Shown here in pieces: positions 10,991 through 22,540 of a stretch of DNA of 64,000 nucleotides. The notes beneath the pieces were generated by a model that saw nothing but the letters and a program-made list of their open reading frames with translations, was not told where the DNA came from and did no database searches. The stretch is from Cylicocyclus nassatus. Its lineage: Eukaryota; Nematoda; Chromadorea; Rhabditida; Strongylidae. The position numbers and the translations under genes were made by a program. The stretch spans positions 8,656,880 to 8,720,879 of the forward strand of contig CATQJL010000112.1 of NCBI GenBank assembly GCA_958299035.1, written 5' to 3'. The first letter of the stretch is position 1; every line of letters begins with the position of its first letter.

Positions 10991-11737
10991 CGTTCAAAAG
11001 CACCTTGATCTGAGAAGCACGTCTGTGAGATTTAACAAAAGTGTTAAAATGTAGCTATCAAGTTCTTGTGAACATCAAGAAAACAGCAGTTTTGGTGTGC
11101 ATGGAATGACTCTAAAATGGTGTTTCAGTAAAGAATGCAGAGCTTACAGCTAGGATTATGACTCAAACTGAATTGGTGTTGAAGCTTTCAGATTTCTCGG
11201 ATTTTTGTTTCCGAGAACTTTTTTTTCTTATTGACACGGTACTACTCTAAGTGTTTGTATCTTAATCGTGCATTAATGAATAGAGGCTACTGATTAGTTT
11301 TGCACTGTAGACGTAGAGTGAAGCTAGCTCTACAATATGCAATTCAAGATTTCGCAAGAGCTTCAAAGGCAAAAGAGCTATAGATGTGTGAGTAAAAGGT
11401 ACGTTGACATTGGGTCGTCCTCAAAATCGTAGTATTGTTTGCTCCAAAAACAATATTTTCAGAATGTATAGCACAAATGATACGATTTTCTTAAGGAATA
11501 CTGAAAACTAAACGGAGTACTCATACGCAAAATTTGACTGGAAAGCGAGGAATACTAACAAAGTTACTACGTTGGGAAGTTAGGCTCAAAGACTTTTGAG
11601 ACACCCTGTATAAGTAGGATCAGGATGCTCACTTTAATCCCCTGTGCCAATTTCCAGCATCGTAGAAAAACTCTGCAAAAAATCGATAAAATCAATAACG
11701 GGAAGGTAGCCTAGAAACTATAGTTACCGCATATTCG

Positions 11738-11955
11738 TGTTTGAATAGCTTATTCGAAATATTCTATTTTTCGAATAGTCGAATAGTCGAATATTCGAGA
11801 AAGTCCAATTATTGGATTAATCGAATAGTCGAATAAATGAAAAAGGCCTCTATTCAAATAATTCATTCGAATATTCGTTCATTCGAGGAGTTTTAAAAGA
11901 CAGTTATTCGAATATTCGTATATTAAAAACCATTCATTCGAGCATTCGATGTCAA
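11738..11955. repeat. TTCGAATA-rich low-complexity repeat, copy 1
   Basis: The tract consists of irregular iterations of TTCGAATAGTCGAATA and TATTCGAA, palindromic in small units, with no ORF. A second tract of the same character is at 14428-14720. Confidence 0.7.
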
Positions 11956-12248
11956 AAGAAAACTTCAGCTGTTTTACAATGGGTGCAAGTAAGTCCTCCG
12001 ATCGGTCAATCATACAATGAATGCTCATATGACAGAATGACTAGCAAAGTTTCCTTTTTAAGGCAGTCGCAAGTTATGCCAGAGAACAGTGCGGACAAGT
12101 CTTATGTATAATTCATTTGAAGTGATAAACTATCTTCTGGGAATCGCGTCTGCAGAAGTTGAGATGCGATATCATGCGCAAATACTTCCAAGCTCTACTG
12201 GATGAAGAAACAAAGCCGTCATTAGGCGCCGCTTTAGCGGACCAGCAG

Positions 12249-12716
12249 TCCTTTGAAGGCGTCCGGGCAAAAAATCGAATTTGAGATTTTGTGCTTACCC
12301 GGGCCTATTTTCGCTATGCTGAATCAAAAAATCCACACTAGAAAGCACAAAAACAGCGAAAAAGGGTTCTAACGTAAAATGGAAATCAGCAGGTGGGCGG
12401 GGTCTTTCCCACTGTGGATTCATGCTCTCAGCTCGCGGAAAGATCTTGCCGGTTCCGATTCTAAGTTATGTGTTTGCACTCGACCGGTGGCGATGTCAGG
12501 ACGGCTAGCGGAATAAAAAAGATCGTTTCTGAATCTGGGAGCGCGAATTCACAGTGGGGAAGACCCCGCCCACCTGCGATTTCCCTCCTGTGTTAGAGCC
12601 CTTTTCGCCGTTTTCGCGCTCTCCAGTGTCATTTTTGGATTAAGGATAGCGATCAGGCCCGGATAAGCATAAAATCTCAAATCGACTTTTTGCCCGTACA
12701 TTGCCTTCAAGGCAGC
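12249..12716. repeat. Palindromic MITE
   Basis: The arms pair end to end: CCTTTGAAGGCGTCCGGGCAAA on the left against GCCTTGAAGGCAATGTACGGGCAAA read from the right, and GTGGGCGGGGTCTTTCCCACTG inside the left arm against GTGGGCGGGGTCTTCCCCACTG from the right arm. The centre is near 12475. No coding content; the ORF at 12549-12755 minus lies within the arm. Confidence 0.65.
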
Positions 12717-12962
12717 ACGTATTAGCCACATCATTCCTTCATTCGAGATCTCCACTTACCTTGCGCTTAATCATTGCTCGCATGTCAAAATATAGGCCGT
12801 CCGCGCAGGGCGCGGAGAGTGCGCAAGGTGTGTATTGCGCGTTACTCCTCTTTCCTCGTGCACTCTCGCCGCCTGTTTTTCTCTGCGCTTCTTCCAGTCG
12901 TGAACTGCCTTCAATGTACGCAACAGCGTTGCTCTCCGTGCGCAGCGCGGACGGCCTGTACC

Positions 12963-13184
12963 TACAGTCGAGTAGATTTTCCGCTCAATATAGTGTGCTT
13001 ACACTGAAAATGAAATGCGGTAAAATTTGCGCGTAAAGAGATAGCTACGCTTGTGGCGCCGACCATTTGCGCGCGCAATGTTGGCATTACTGGAGTGGCT
13101 ACTTGTTCACGCGCAAATTTTACCGCATTTCACCTTCAGTGCAAGCACATTATATTAAGCGGAAAATCTACTCGACTGTAAAAG
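12963..13184. repeat. Palindromic element near 13 kb
   Basis: ACAGTCGAGTAGATTTTCCGC at 12964 is repeated inverted at the right end, and TGAAATGCGGTAAAATTTGCGCG is present in both arms. The spacer around 13040-13090 is short. The flanking 12780-12960 and 13190-13260 DNA shows GC-rich CGCGCAGCGC segments that may be outer parts of the same element. Confidence 0.6.
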
Positions 13185-13259
13185 ATACGTTAACACAGCG
13201 CAAGGTCAGAGCAAGGCGGCAGGGATCTGAGCACTTGACTTGTAACGGCTGCCTATATG

Positions 13260-14427
13260 TCAGTCATCACCTACTCAAACCGGTTGCGTTTTTAGTCAGG
13301 AAGCGCAAGAAAACTAGAATTAAGATGTTGCGAAGAGGAATGATACTTTGAGTAGGCGTTAGGTTGAACATCAATGATTTTGAACCTGAGTAAAAGATAT
13401 GGAAGATCCCTCACAACAAAAGTACAAAGCTCAAAAATACAGCTAAAACAACTTTGTAAAAATTCAATTTCACAACAGAAACTGTGAAACTTAGGGATTG
13501 ATATTCGACAATATTAGATTAGCAGCTAATATGCAAAAATATTTCCATGCCTTTTTTTCGGATTTAGATACGCACAAAGGGATATAGACACTGTAGGCCT
13601 TTCTCGTGCTCTTCCAGTGCTAGTCTCACAAGGGAAGAATACTTGGTAGAAATGACGTTTGCAAATGAAATATATACCGTCTACCGTCTTATATAGCATG
13701 ATACGAATAATTTCGAATTTGCTTCTATATCTGCAAAAAAATCTAGACTTGCGGCTACAATAAATTCACCCAGAACTGTTTGGTGTGAGGTCAAGGTCAT
13801 AATTGATGCGAAAACGCTTTGCAATTGAAATCTTCAATCTAGTAAACTGATGTTAATCCTTACACCTTTCAAGCGCCATGAAGGTTCACTGTTTTTACCT
13901 TAGCCAAGGAGTTTATACTACAGATTCCCATATCTCTGCTCCCAGAAGAGGTTTGCAGGTAACGAAAACAGATATGGAATCGCGTTCCATGCTCTATGAA
14001 ACAGTCTCTATTTCATATGAAAACGCTACTTTAACCAAGTATTCTTCTCTTATTGTAACTCACGCGATGCTGACCATCACGAATAAATTATAAACAACCC
14101 CTGTTTTGAAAGGTTTACCACGTTGAATCTGTAACTCTGGGAGGAAGTTCTGTGTAACTCCGGGAGAAACTTCGGTGAGGAAGAATAAATGCGGATTTGA
14201 AATGGTTACTGAGTAAAGCTTAGTAGCCGTTTGAAGGACAATGAACACCTTGAACCACATGTTCGGGCAAAATTCTTCTGTTCCCTAGATAGACCCTGAC
14301 CAAACGACAATAACCCAGCCATCATTACCACTTGCTACGCACATAATTATCAGCTACAAATCTATGTCAATTATAAGGATTAATTTTATTTTGCAGAAAA
14401 TTGCAACAAAAAAAACCAGCAATGTTT
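13260..14427. other. No gene seen
   Basis: No exon pair with matching splice phases and no recognised family was found in this stretch. It contains scattered AT-rich sequence only. Confidence 0.4.
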
Positions 14428-14720
14428 GACCATTGAATTATTCAAATTATTCGAATAGCCGGACAAGTAGAATTATTCGAATATTCGAATAGTCGAATAT
14501 TCGACCATATGTAGTTGTTCAATTATTCGAACAATTGAATTTTCGACCAACCCCATTTATTAAAATATTCGTTCGTTCGAATTTCAAACTGTAGCATTAT
14601 TCGAATATTCGAACCCGAATAATCTGAAAATCACAGTACGAATAATACTCGTTCGTTCGAATATTTTTCAAAAGCCGATCAATCGATATTCGTGATTCGT
14701 TCGACAAAATATTTTGGTCG
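14428..14720. repeat. TTCGAATA-rich low-complexity repeat, copy 2
   Basis: The tract resembles 11738-11955: TTATTCGAATATTCGAATAG, GTTCGTTCGAAT and similar units, mostly self-complementary. Confidence 0.65.
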
Positions 14721-14729
14721 TTCTAACTA

Positions 14730-14850
14730 TGCTAGACACCCACTCCGCCCCGAAGTGGATGTGTGTCAAGTTTGGTCCAGATCGGTTCAGATGTAAAAAT
14801 TTCTATCCGGAACATATGAAGATACATACAGAAAAACACATTCAGCTTAC
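14730..14850 (-). repeat. Fragment of the 56-57 kb inverted element family
   Basis: CACCCACTCCGCCCCGAAGTGGATGTG, GTGTCAAGTTTGGTCCAGATCGG, TCAGATGTAAAAATTTCTATCCGG and AACATATGAAGATACATACAG match the terminal block at about 56855-56985 (GGCCCAAAGTGTATGTG, GTGCCAAGTTTGGTCCGGATCGG, TTCTATTCGGAACATACG, ACATACATAC). Confidence 0.6.
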
Positions 14851-15083
14851 CAATACTTAGAAATATTTGACTTAGACTTTTGTATGTTTGTCCAAAAAGG
14901 ATGGAGGGAGCCATGGAATCTGAATCAAAGGCAGACATAATGTATGGGGTGGCGTGTGTTAACGCGTTGACAACGAGCTGTTTTTTTTTATGTCTGTCCT
15001 TGTGGACGAACCGCTTCCGGACATTTTCATAGCTGGCTGCATATATGTATGCATGCATCTACGCGCAAGATACAAAAATTTAA

Positions 15084-15178
15084 GTGGGCGGAAGTCCCGC
15101 CCACTTTTCAAAAATGCCGGAAATTGCACAAAAGAATTCGTGCAAATTCCGGCACTTTTGAAAAGTGCGGGGTTTGCC
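15084..15178. repeat. Short GC-rich hairpin
   Basis: CACTTTTCAAAAATGCCGGAA pairs with TTCCGGCACTTTTGAAAAGTG across a GTGCAAATT/AATTGCAC core. It is preceded by its own small inverted repeat, GTGGGCGGAAGTCCCGCCCAC. Non-coding, probably a MITE remnant. Confidence 0.55.
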
Positions 15179-15199
15179 ACTGAGAGGCGGAGTCTGCAC

Positions 15200-16553
15200 G
15201 GCGGGAGGCGGGAGAAATAGTTATTTTGAGCTTCCCCCCAGCCATTTACAAACTTTTCTATGCAATTTGAGATGGAAAAGAGTTTAGTGGGGAACACAGT
15301 GAGCGGAGTTTGCCAAAAAGGGGGCGAGACCAACATGAAATACTTCTTAGCCACACAGACTGCCTGTCGCACAGCGTTGCGCGACACCGTCGTCAACGTG
15401 TTAATAGGCCTTTTTGTGTGAGATACACAGATTGCCCCTATTGAGTTATCAATTATTTGCAGTTTTTGCTTCCATGTTTTATTTCTTTTTTTACTTTCAA
15501 TATTTTTTATGTTCGATCAAAAAGCGTAGACGGAGTCATGGAATGTGGAGCATAGCAGCAGAGAGCAGCTGGTTTACAAGATTTTGATGGCGGACTTACT
15601 AAATACTCGCAAACATTTGAAGTAGTAATTGTCTTTCCCTTCCGATAAGCTAGTCATAACTAGGACCCTCTGATCTATTATATGAAAGGCACAGACTAAC
15701 TTTTTGCAACGCAACAATGGATATCCATTTCCATCATCAAATTGTACTTTCATTTGAAAGGATGGATTGGAACACTGCAAAAGATTTTAAACAGGGATCC
15801 AGTAGTGTCCATCCCTGATTGGTGAGCCAGTTTACCCTGATTGGTGAGCCAGTTTTCACATGAGTCATTCCGTTAAGTTACCCCAATCCAAAGCTTTCTT
15901 TCAAATAGAGTATGACGAAGAATCATTGCAGCAACGAGAAGCCCAACAAAACTAATCCTGTTCCTTTTTTCGCTTATATTTGATTTTCTCTAATTCATAT
16001 TTTCTTGTAGTGTTATTTCCATTTTGGCTGCCCGTGGCAAATTTGTAAGAGGACTTTTGGTTAAAGACAACCTACTCCACGCACCTCCATAGATAGTGCC
16101 CGATGTGTTTCATTCTGATCATGAAGAGAAGTAGCTATAAACGATGCTGATAGCCTTCCGACTGGAGGTGGAGCGGCGATCACCGGTCAAGGTGATGGGA
16201 TCTCTCGTGGACACAGATAAAGTGGACGATGGATACTTAGACTGTTCTGTGGCGGCTCCCAGCGGCAAGTCGTTGCAGTAATATCAAGTTTTCATAGGGC
16301 TGAGTTCTGTCGTGGCGTATATCGAATCACATATTTTATGAAAGTACACTGATTGCTTTGAAGCTTGATCTGCCCGATTAGATCTCTGCTATGCATTGCA
16401 AAATGGCATTTATCACTTTTATATCACAAAAGACGGTAAACAGTTTTGAACAAATGGCCGCATAAAATAATAAATAATAACCTAAATATCAAATTTAAAT
16501 ATATTACTGATACAACACCCACTCTAGACCGCCATCGTAACTGTTTCTTCCAG
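15200..16553. other. No exon resolved upstream of the BAR paralogue
   Basis: I searched this stretch for the missing first coding exon of the BAR-type gene starting at 16554 and did not find one. A direct duplication of TGATTGGTGAGCCAGTTT occurs at about 15819 and 15839. The rest is unassigned. Confidence 0.4.
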
Positions 16554-17318
16554 CTTTGTCTTGATCATCTGGCCGATACGATGTGCCGCGTGATTCAGGA
16601 AAACCCTAAACACCGCACGAAGGTATCAGTTGTGTTTCTTTTTTTTTGGAGACCATATAACTTCAGGAACAACAAAAGCTTGCACCCCCTCAAAATGAAG
16701 ATGAGTTTGAAAAAGTAGCAGAGTTACTCAAAACTTGCAAAGATTTAGCAGAATATCCTGTGAGTAGACTTCGAATTTGATCCAGAAGACGTTGAAAATT
16801 CAGAATTTGAAATTGCAAACGGAACTTTATCGAAAGTTGGCAATAGAACACAGAAATTACCTACGACGAGCAAGACGCGCCCTTCATAATATTCGGACGT
16901 TTATTCAGCACGATTATTGGGTAGTGGGAATACAAAGAATAGGTAGAATTTTGGGTCATAATGTATATCCTTCCGTGAAAATTTATAGAGCTGGATGAAT
17001 TACGAGCGGAAATGGATTTTGCAAAGTCTGAACTCAAAGGAGCAAAAGAACCGCAGCTGATAGAAATGAAAAACAGAATCTATAACGAAGCTACGAAAGC
17101 ATTTCAAGCAAAGCTGAAAGAGGTGAGTGATTGATACACTACGCCTTGGGATGTAACGAAAGAATATCATGACGAAAAGCTGTGTACAGGTCAAAAACTC
17201 AATGGATTCCGTTCCGAAAAACCGAGAAGAACACATTGCGGACATACTTGAATGGGTGCAATGCACTAAAACATATCACGAGAGAATGGCCAAAATTCTT
17301 GGAGACGCCTTGAAGTAA
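16554..17318 (+). CDS. BAR-domain protein paralogue, 3' exons only (5' end not found)
   Basis: Five exons splice in frame: 16554-16622, 16667-16759, 16786-16942, 16989-17122, 17190-17318 (stop TAA). They give LCLDHLADTMCRVIQENPK, a variable linker, an NYLRRARRALHNIRTFIQ helix, EMDFAKSELKGAKEPQLIE, and a C-terminal EEHIADILEWVQCTKTYHE helix. Intron positions and phases are the same as in the complete gene at 36138-37362, and the first and fourth exons have identical lengths (69 and 134 nt). By family, such endophilin-type BAR bundles bind curved membranes. No equivalent of the first exon (43 codons in the intact gene) was seen upstream, so this is a truncated duplicate or has a distant first exon. 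Splice sites are all intact, with no internal stops. Confidence 0.7.
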
Positions 17319-19672
17319 GAAGAAAAAGATTCTGCACAAATACGATATACACTATAAACATATTCGAAAAATTAGAATGGATCAAAACACTGCAATAAAT
17401 TGTTAAGTATGATAAGTGCAATAGCCATAAAGTTCCTCGTAGAAAGTTAACAATCAGTGGTTTTACAAGTCTAGAGTGTTGCATGGTGTAGCTAATTGTA
17501 AACCATAAATCACGGTTGTCGAAGAGCCTAGAATTTATAATACTAGCGGTACGGGTCGCTAGTAAGTGGGCTGGGGCAGATACATTGATAACTGTCTGCG
17601 TTCAACTGAGAATAGCAAGAGAATGAATTCCCATTTTTTCAACGATCTTTTTCGAAATGCAAGTAGTAGAAGAAGCAAGATCAGGCTCTCAAGGAAACTT
17701 TTTGCAGCGACTAATTACCAAATCATATATGCTGTTCTTCTTGCAAATACCCAACCCCAGCTTCTAAGAATTGAAATCGCCTAAGCAGTCATCTATGTAG
17801 AACAGCTGACTAAACCCGAAATTTAGGGTGACTTTCAGGAATGTGCGACGGCCTCAAACACATCGAGCTTCGCGATCATGCACAGTCCTATACTCTCCTT
17901 ACTATGTCTCGCCAAGAAACGGTCATTTCTTGAAGCGAGACCAAATTTCGCTCAAAGCTTTCTCCTGTACAATCTTAGCAACCATGTCCTGCCGCATGAA
18001 GCCCCTGGGTTTTCCTTCCCCTAAGACCAAGCTTCCCTTGCTTTTTCTGCTTTTAGGCGAAGTACGATTTTCTCGAAGTAGAAGCGATCAAAAGTGGATA
18101 TTAATCGAGCTTTTGTATAATTTTCCGTTAAACCTAAGAAATTAGAAGAGTTTACCGCTTAAGCACTTCGAACTTTCTTTCCTTCGAGACCAAGCCCCCT
18201 TTCTTTTTTTGCTAAAAGGCAAAAGTATGATTTCTGCGAAGTAAAAGAGGCCAATGTGGGTTTCAAGCAATATGATAATTTAGCATTGATCTTGCCGCAT
18301 AAACCCTCGGGACCTTTCTCCCCTCAAGACAACTTTGCTTCGCTTCTTTATTATAGAAGGCAGAGGTATGATTTCTGCTAAGTAAAAGCGGCCAAAAGTG
18401 GACAAGCGAGCTTTTGTATAGTTAGCATTGAAATTGAGAAAATCTTAGCAGAAATGCGCTGCCGATAAAGCCCTTAGGCCCTCCTTCCCTCGAGACCAAG
18501 CTCTCGCTTTGCTTCTTTGTTATAGGAGGCAAAGGTATAATTTCTGCGAGATATTGGCCTGTGAAGAAAGAGTCCGGGCACTTTTGAAGATTTTGTTTTC
18601 TGATGCATTTTTTGCCGCTCCGTCGGAACACCAAGTTTTTTTTATACTGTTCGGTAAAAGGAAGTCTAGTTTTTTCTTTTCTAATTTTCATCAATGCCAA
18701 CATGTACGATCTGCACGTCAAAAATAGAAATCTTTTTAACCATGACAACTTCACAATTTTTTCCTGCGGCTATTTTTTTGTATTCAAAGGTTTTCGTCCA
18801 AATCGTGTGTGATCCAATCGAGGAAACTGTTAGCTTCTGACCCGCAGATGCGCTCGAGTTTTGCTATCTGCGCTCAGAAATTATAAGCTGTCAAACTTGC
18901 CTCTGACTGCAACTATTTTCGCAGCTGACATCGCTTCTGCGAGGATCGCCATTGGGTTCAAAAGATGCATAAGGATTAGCCCAACAAAGGAATAATCAAA
19001 GATTTGGTTCTTTCTGTGCAGAACGAAAAAACTTCAATGTCACTTACTCGAAGAATGGTGCATTTATGGGGCAAAAAATGGTCAATTTCTTGAGCTATCT
19101 GGAGAAACTTATTTTGCAGATAGTCGCTCAAAGGCGTAAATAGTCTCCAAGATAGCCCCAGCAAACTTCTATATAACTACAGCATATTAGCTGTCCAGCT
19201 CTCATCATGCCTGAGATATTCTGCGCAAATAGGCCACTTTTCGCGTCGATCTTTTTCCCTTCTGCGCATGCTGGTGGACCGCAGTGAGACGCTGAAAAGT
19301 TAGCAAGGTAAATATATGTTCTAGACAAAATTGTCTTTGCAACGAATTTTGTAGCTTTAAAAAAGAATCAATCTGTTTGAAATTGCAGCGATTTGAAATG
19401 TTTGCAAGTGCCCGGGAACTTTCTTTAAGACCTAATAAAAGCGGTCAAAGTGAAATTCAAGCGAGATATGTATAATTTAACATTGAAACTGAGGATTTCT
19501 TAGGAGAAATGTTTGCCGCTTGAAGCTCTTGGAACCTTTTATTCTTCGAGACCAAGGTCCCTTTGCTTCTTTGTTATAAGAGGCAGAGGTGTGATTTATG
19601 TGAAGTAAAAGCGGTTAAAAGTGGACTTCAAGCGAGCTTTTGTATGATTTAGCATTGAAACTGAGAGACTAA

Positions 19673-21083
19673 GGCTGCGTTCATACTGATTCCCATGTTC
19701 TGGAACTGTTCCCGCACAGTTCTCGCACTGTGCTGAAACTGTGCGGGAACTGTGCGGGAACAGTTCCAGAACTGTGCTGCATGCGCTGCAGCCGCCCCGC
19801 ACCGTTTTGAACGGCGGGAGTTGGAGAATTTTGACCGTTCTCAACGGTTTTTCTTCCAGATTTCGCTCATTTTGGCCTTAACCCTCCACCCCGCTTCCCT
19901 TTTTGATCAGCAGCACTGCGAAGTCGAAGCGGGGTTGAAGAATGAGCGCTTTTCTGCGCCGTGTATTCGGAAAGATGGGCTATCGTGCGATTGTTCATTC
20001 TGTCTTCTTGTTTTTTGCTCAAAACTACTTTATTTGTTCCAGGAAGCGGCTGCCCAGTTTCCTTAGCCATCTGCCACGAATTAGGGAGTAGGAGAAATCC
20101 TGAAATTGCATGAGTTGGGACTTGTCTCTTGTTTTTCATGATTTTGGGCGTTCTTAGCCTTGTTCGTTTTTCCATGTCGTTGCTTCTCCGTTCTTTCTTC
20201 TACCCCGCCTCTCCTAGTGATGAGAAAAGCTGTGAATTTGAAGCGGGGTTGAGGATTGAACGCTGTTCTGCTCCATGTATCCGGGAATATGGGCCTTCGT
20301 GCGCTCGTCCATTCTCTCATCGCTATTTTTGTTCAGACCTACTTCATGTGTTTTAGAGACTTGTCTATTTCAATTTTAATACGATGCGAGACTACGCAGC
20401 GACTTGTTAGTACACATGAATAGGTCTGAACAAAAATAGCGATGAGAGAATGGACGAGCGCACGAAGGCCCATATTCCCGGATACATGGAGCAGAACAGC
20501 GTTCAATCCTCAAACCCGCTTCAAATTCACAGCTTTTCTCATCACCTGAGAAGCGGGGTAGAAGAAAGAACGTAGAAGCAACGACATGGAAAAACGAACA
20601 AGGCTAAGAACGCCCAAAATCATGAAAAACAAGAGACAAGTCCCAACTCATGCAATTTCAGGATTTCTCCTACTCCCTAATTTGTGGCAGATGGCTAAGA
20701 AAACTGGGCAGCCGCTTCACAAATGAAGTAGTTTTGAGCAAAAAACAAGAAGACAGAATGAACAATCGCACGATAGCCCATTTTTCCGAATACACGGCGC
20801 AGAAAAGCGCTCATTCTTCAACCCCGCTTCGACTTCGCAGTGCTGCTGATCAAAAAGGGAAGCGGGGTAGAGGATTAAGGCCAAAATGAGCGAAATCTGG
20901 AAGAAAAACCGTTGAGAACGGTCAAAATTCTCCAACTCCCGAAGTTCAAAACGGTGCGGGGCGGCTGCAGCGCATGCAGCACAGTTCTGGAACTGTTCCC
21001 GCACAGTTCCCGCACAGTTTCAGCACAGTGCGAGAACTGTGCGGGAACAGTTCCAAAACATGGGAATCAGTATGAACGCAGCC
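19673..21083. mobile_element. 1.4-kb foldback element with TAA target duplication (PIF/Harbinger-type)
   Basis: Two arms of about 670-690 bp are near-perfect inverted copies: GGCTGCGTTCATACTGATTCCC begins the left arm, and its reverse complement ends the element at 21083. The unpaired centre is about 45-65 bp near 20390. TAA flanks both sides (19670-19672 and 21084-21086). A 3-bp TWA duplication and GG-starting TIRs fit PIF/Harbinger non-autonomous elements. It lies inside a satellite unit whose two halves rejoin cleanly when it is left out. Half-arm relatives lie at 1520-1869 and 2596-2860. Mirror ORFs in the arms are incidental. Confidence 0.75.
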
Positions 21084-22540
21084 TAACGACAGAAATGCAC
21101 CGCCGCATGAAGCTTCTGCAGCTTTCCTCCCTTCGATACCAATTCGCCTATGCTTTTTTTGATTTTTAAAGCAGAAATACGATTTTCGCAAAGTAGAAGC
21201 GGCCAAAATGGATTCCAAGCATGTTTTTGTGAGAAACCTGGAACCTAAACAATTATACCAAAAATGACTGCGGCATGAAATCATTAGAAATCATGAAATC
21301 ATTACTTTTTCATTTTAAACTATGATATGTTGGTTTCACGTCTGCGTCTCATGAAATGAAATGCAGTTTTCATTACTCTACCTGATAAGGAGAACAATGG
21401 TGTTAACCTGCTGATTAATTCATAGTTTGGTTTAGAATGAAACAAGCATAAAACAAGTATGGTTTTTCGAAAGTAACTTGCATGTTTCATAATTTTGTAT
21501 GACCGATTGAACTGAACGGCCGAAAGAAGATGATCATGCTTACCACGATGTAATCATGATTAAACCATTACATCATTCGTTGGTTTCGACCATATTACTA
21601 CCACTCTAGGTCTTTTATTTTCTTGAGACAAGCTCCCTCCGCTGTGTTGTTTTGACTGGCAAAAGTATGGTTCATTTTTAAAATTGTGACGACGAATTGA
21701 CTGCGGTCTTTCCGCACACAGAAGGATAAAACACCCATACAAACAGGCAACACCTCAACGCTAAGCTTAGTCACTTCCGGTACCTGAATATCATCATACG
21801 TAAGTGGAAAAACTATTTGAGTAGAGATAGAAATCAAGAATTGGGAGTGCTGCGTGTTGCACGCGGTAGCAATATGGGAGCTGCTGAAATTTATGGGAAC
21901 CTGAAACTCAGGCTGATTTTTAGGAGCTGTGTCATGTTTTAAAAAGCTTCCAGTAACAAAAAAACCTAGTCATGTAAATTTTTCAAAGCGACTTCAACCA
22001 AATTTCGTGAAATATCTCCGAACGAACCTGTTGCGGCTAATCTGCAGTTCCATTTTCACACATTACAGAGTTATCCAAGATAAGCACCGGCCAAAGATAT
22101 AATTGAAGCAGAACCAAGCGTAAAAAATAAACACTGCAGAAACTGGACGCAACCAAAGTCAGACGATCACACCGCAAAGATATTTTGGCGAAATATGGTT
22201 CAACTGCGAAAGGGAAACTGAGCCAACAGGATAACCCAATCTTTGGCTACTGGCGGCTACTGCGGGCTGCTACGGGCTGCCAGCGGCGACTGCCGGCGCG
22301 GTATGAAGGCGCCTTATAGCGATACAGCTTGCTGAAGCTTTCTATTGGATAATTTAGCAAAAAGGTCTTGCTGTAAAGCCCATGGCTCTTCCTTCTTTTG
22401 AGAACAGCTTCCTTTGCTTTTCTGCTTTTGGATGCACAATCATAATTTTCGCGAAGTAAGCGTAATCAAAATGGATTCAAAGGATTTTTTATAACAGCCC
22501 TGAAAACAAGGAATTGTTCGGAAAAATGTCCTGCGGCAGT

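Larger units (their letters stand above)
6299..11608 (-). mobile_element. Mariner-like element interrupted by a TTAA transposon
   Basis: The left end reads TA then TAGGGTGTCCCAAAAGTC at 6299. The right end, read from the minus strand, is TA then CAGGGTGTCTCAAAAGTC, ending at 11608. Both are flanked by a TA dinucleotide, the Tc1/mariner target. Leaving out 6322-10685 plus one TTAA copy joins the left TIR to GCCTAGTATTCCC, which matches the right TIR continuation GCCTAACTTCCC. The host element was therefore about 0.95 kb, the size of a mariner with one transposase gene, and a C-terminal transposase relic remains at 10801-10990. Confidence 0.7.

Noticed and set aside
19752..20889. Several ORFs of 75-104 codons on both strands
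   Set aside because: They are mirror images within the arms of the foldback element and have no transposase motif.
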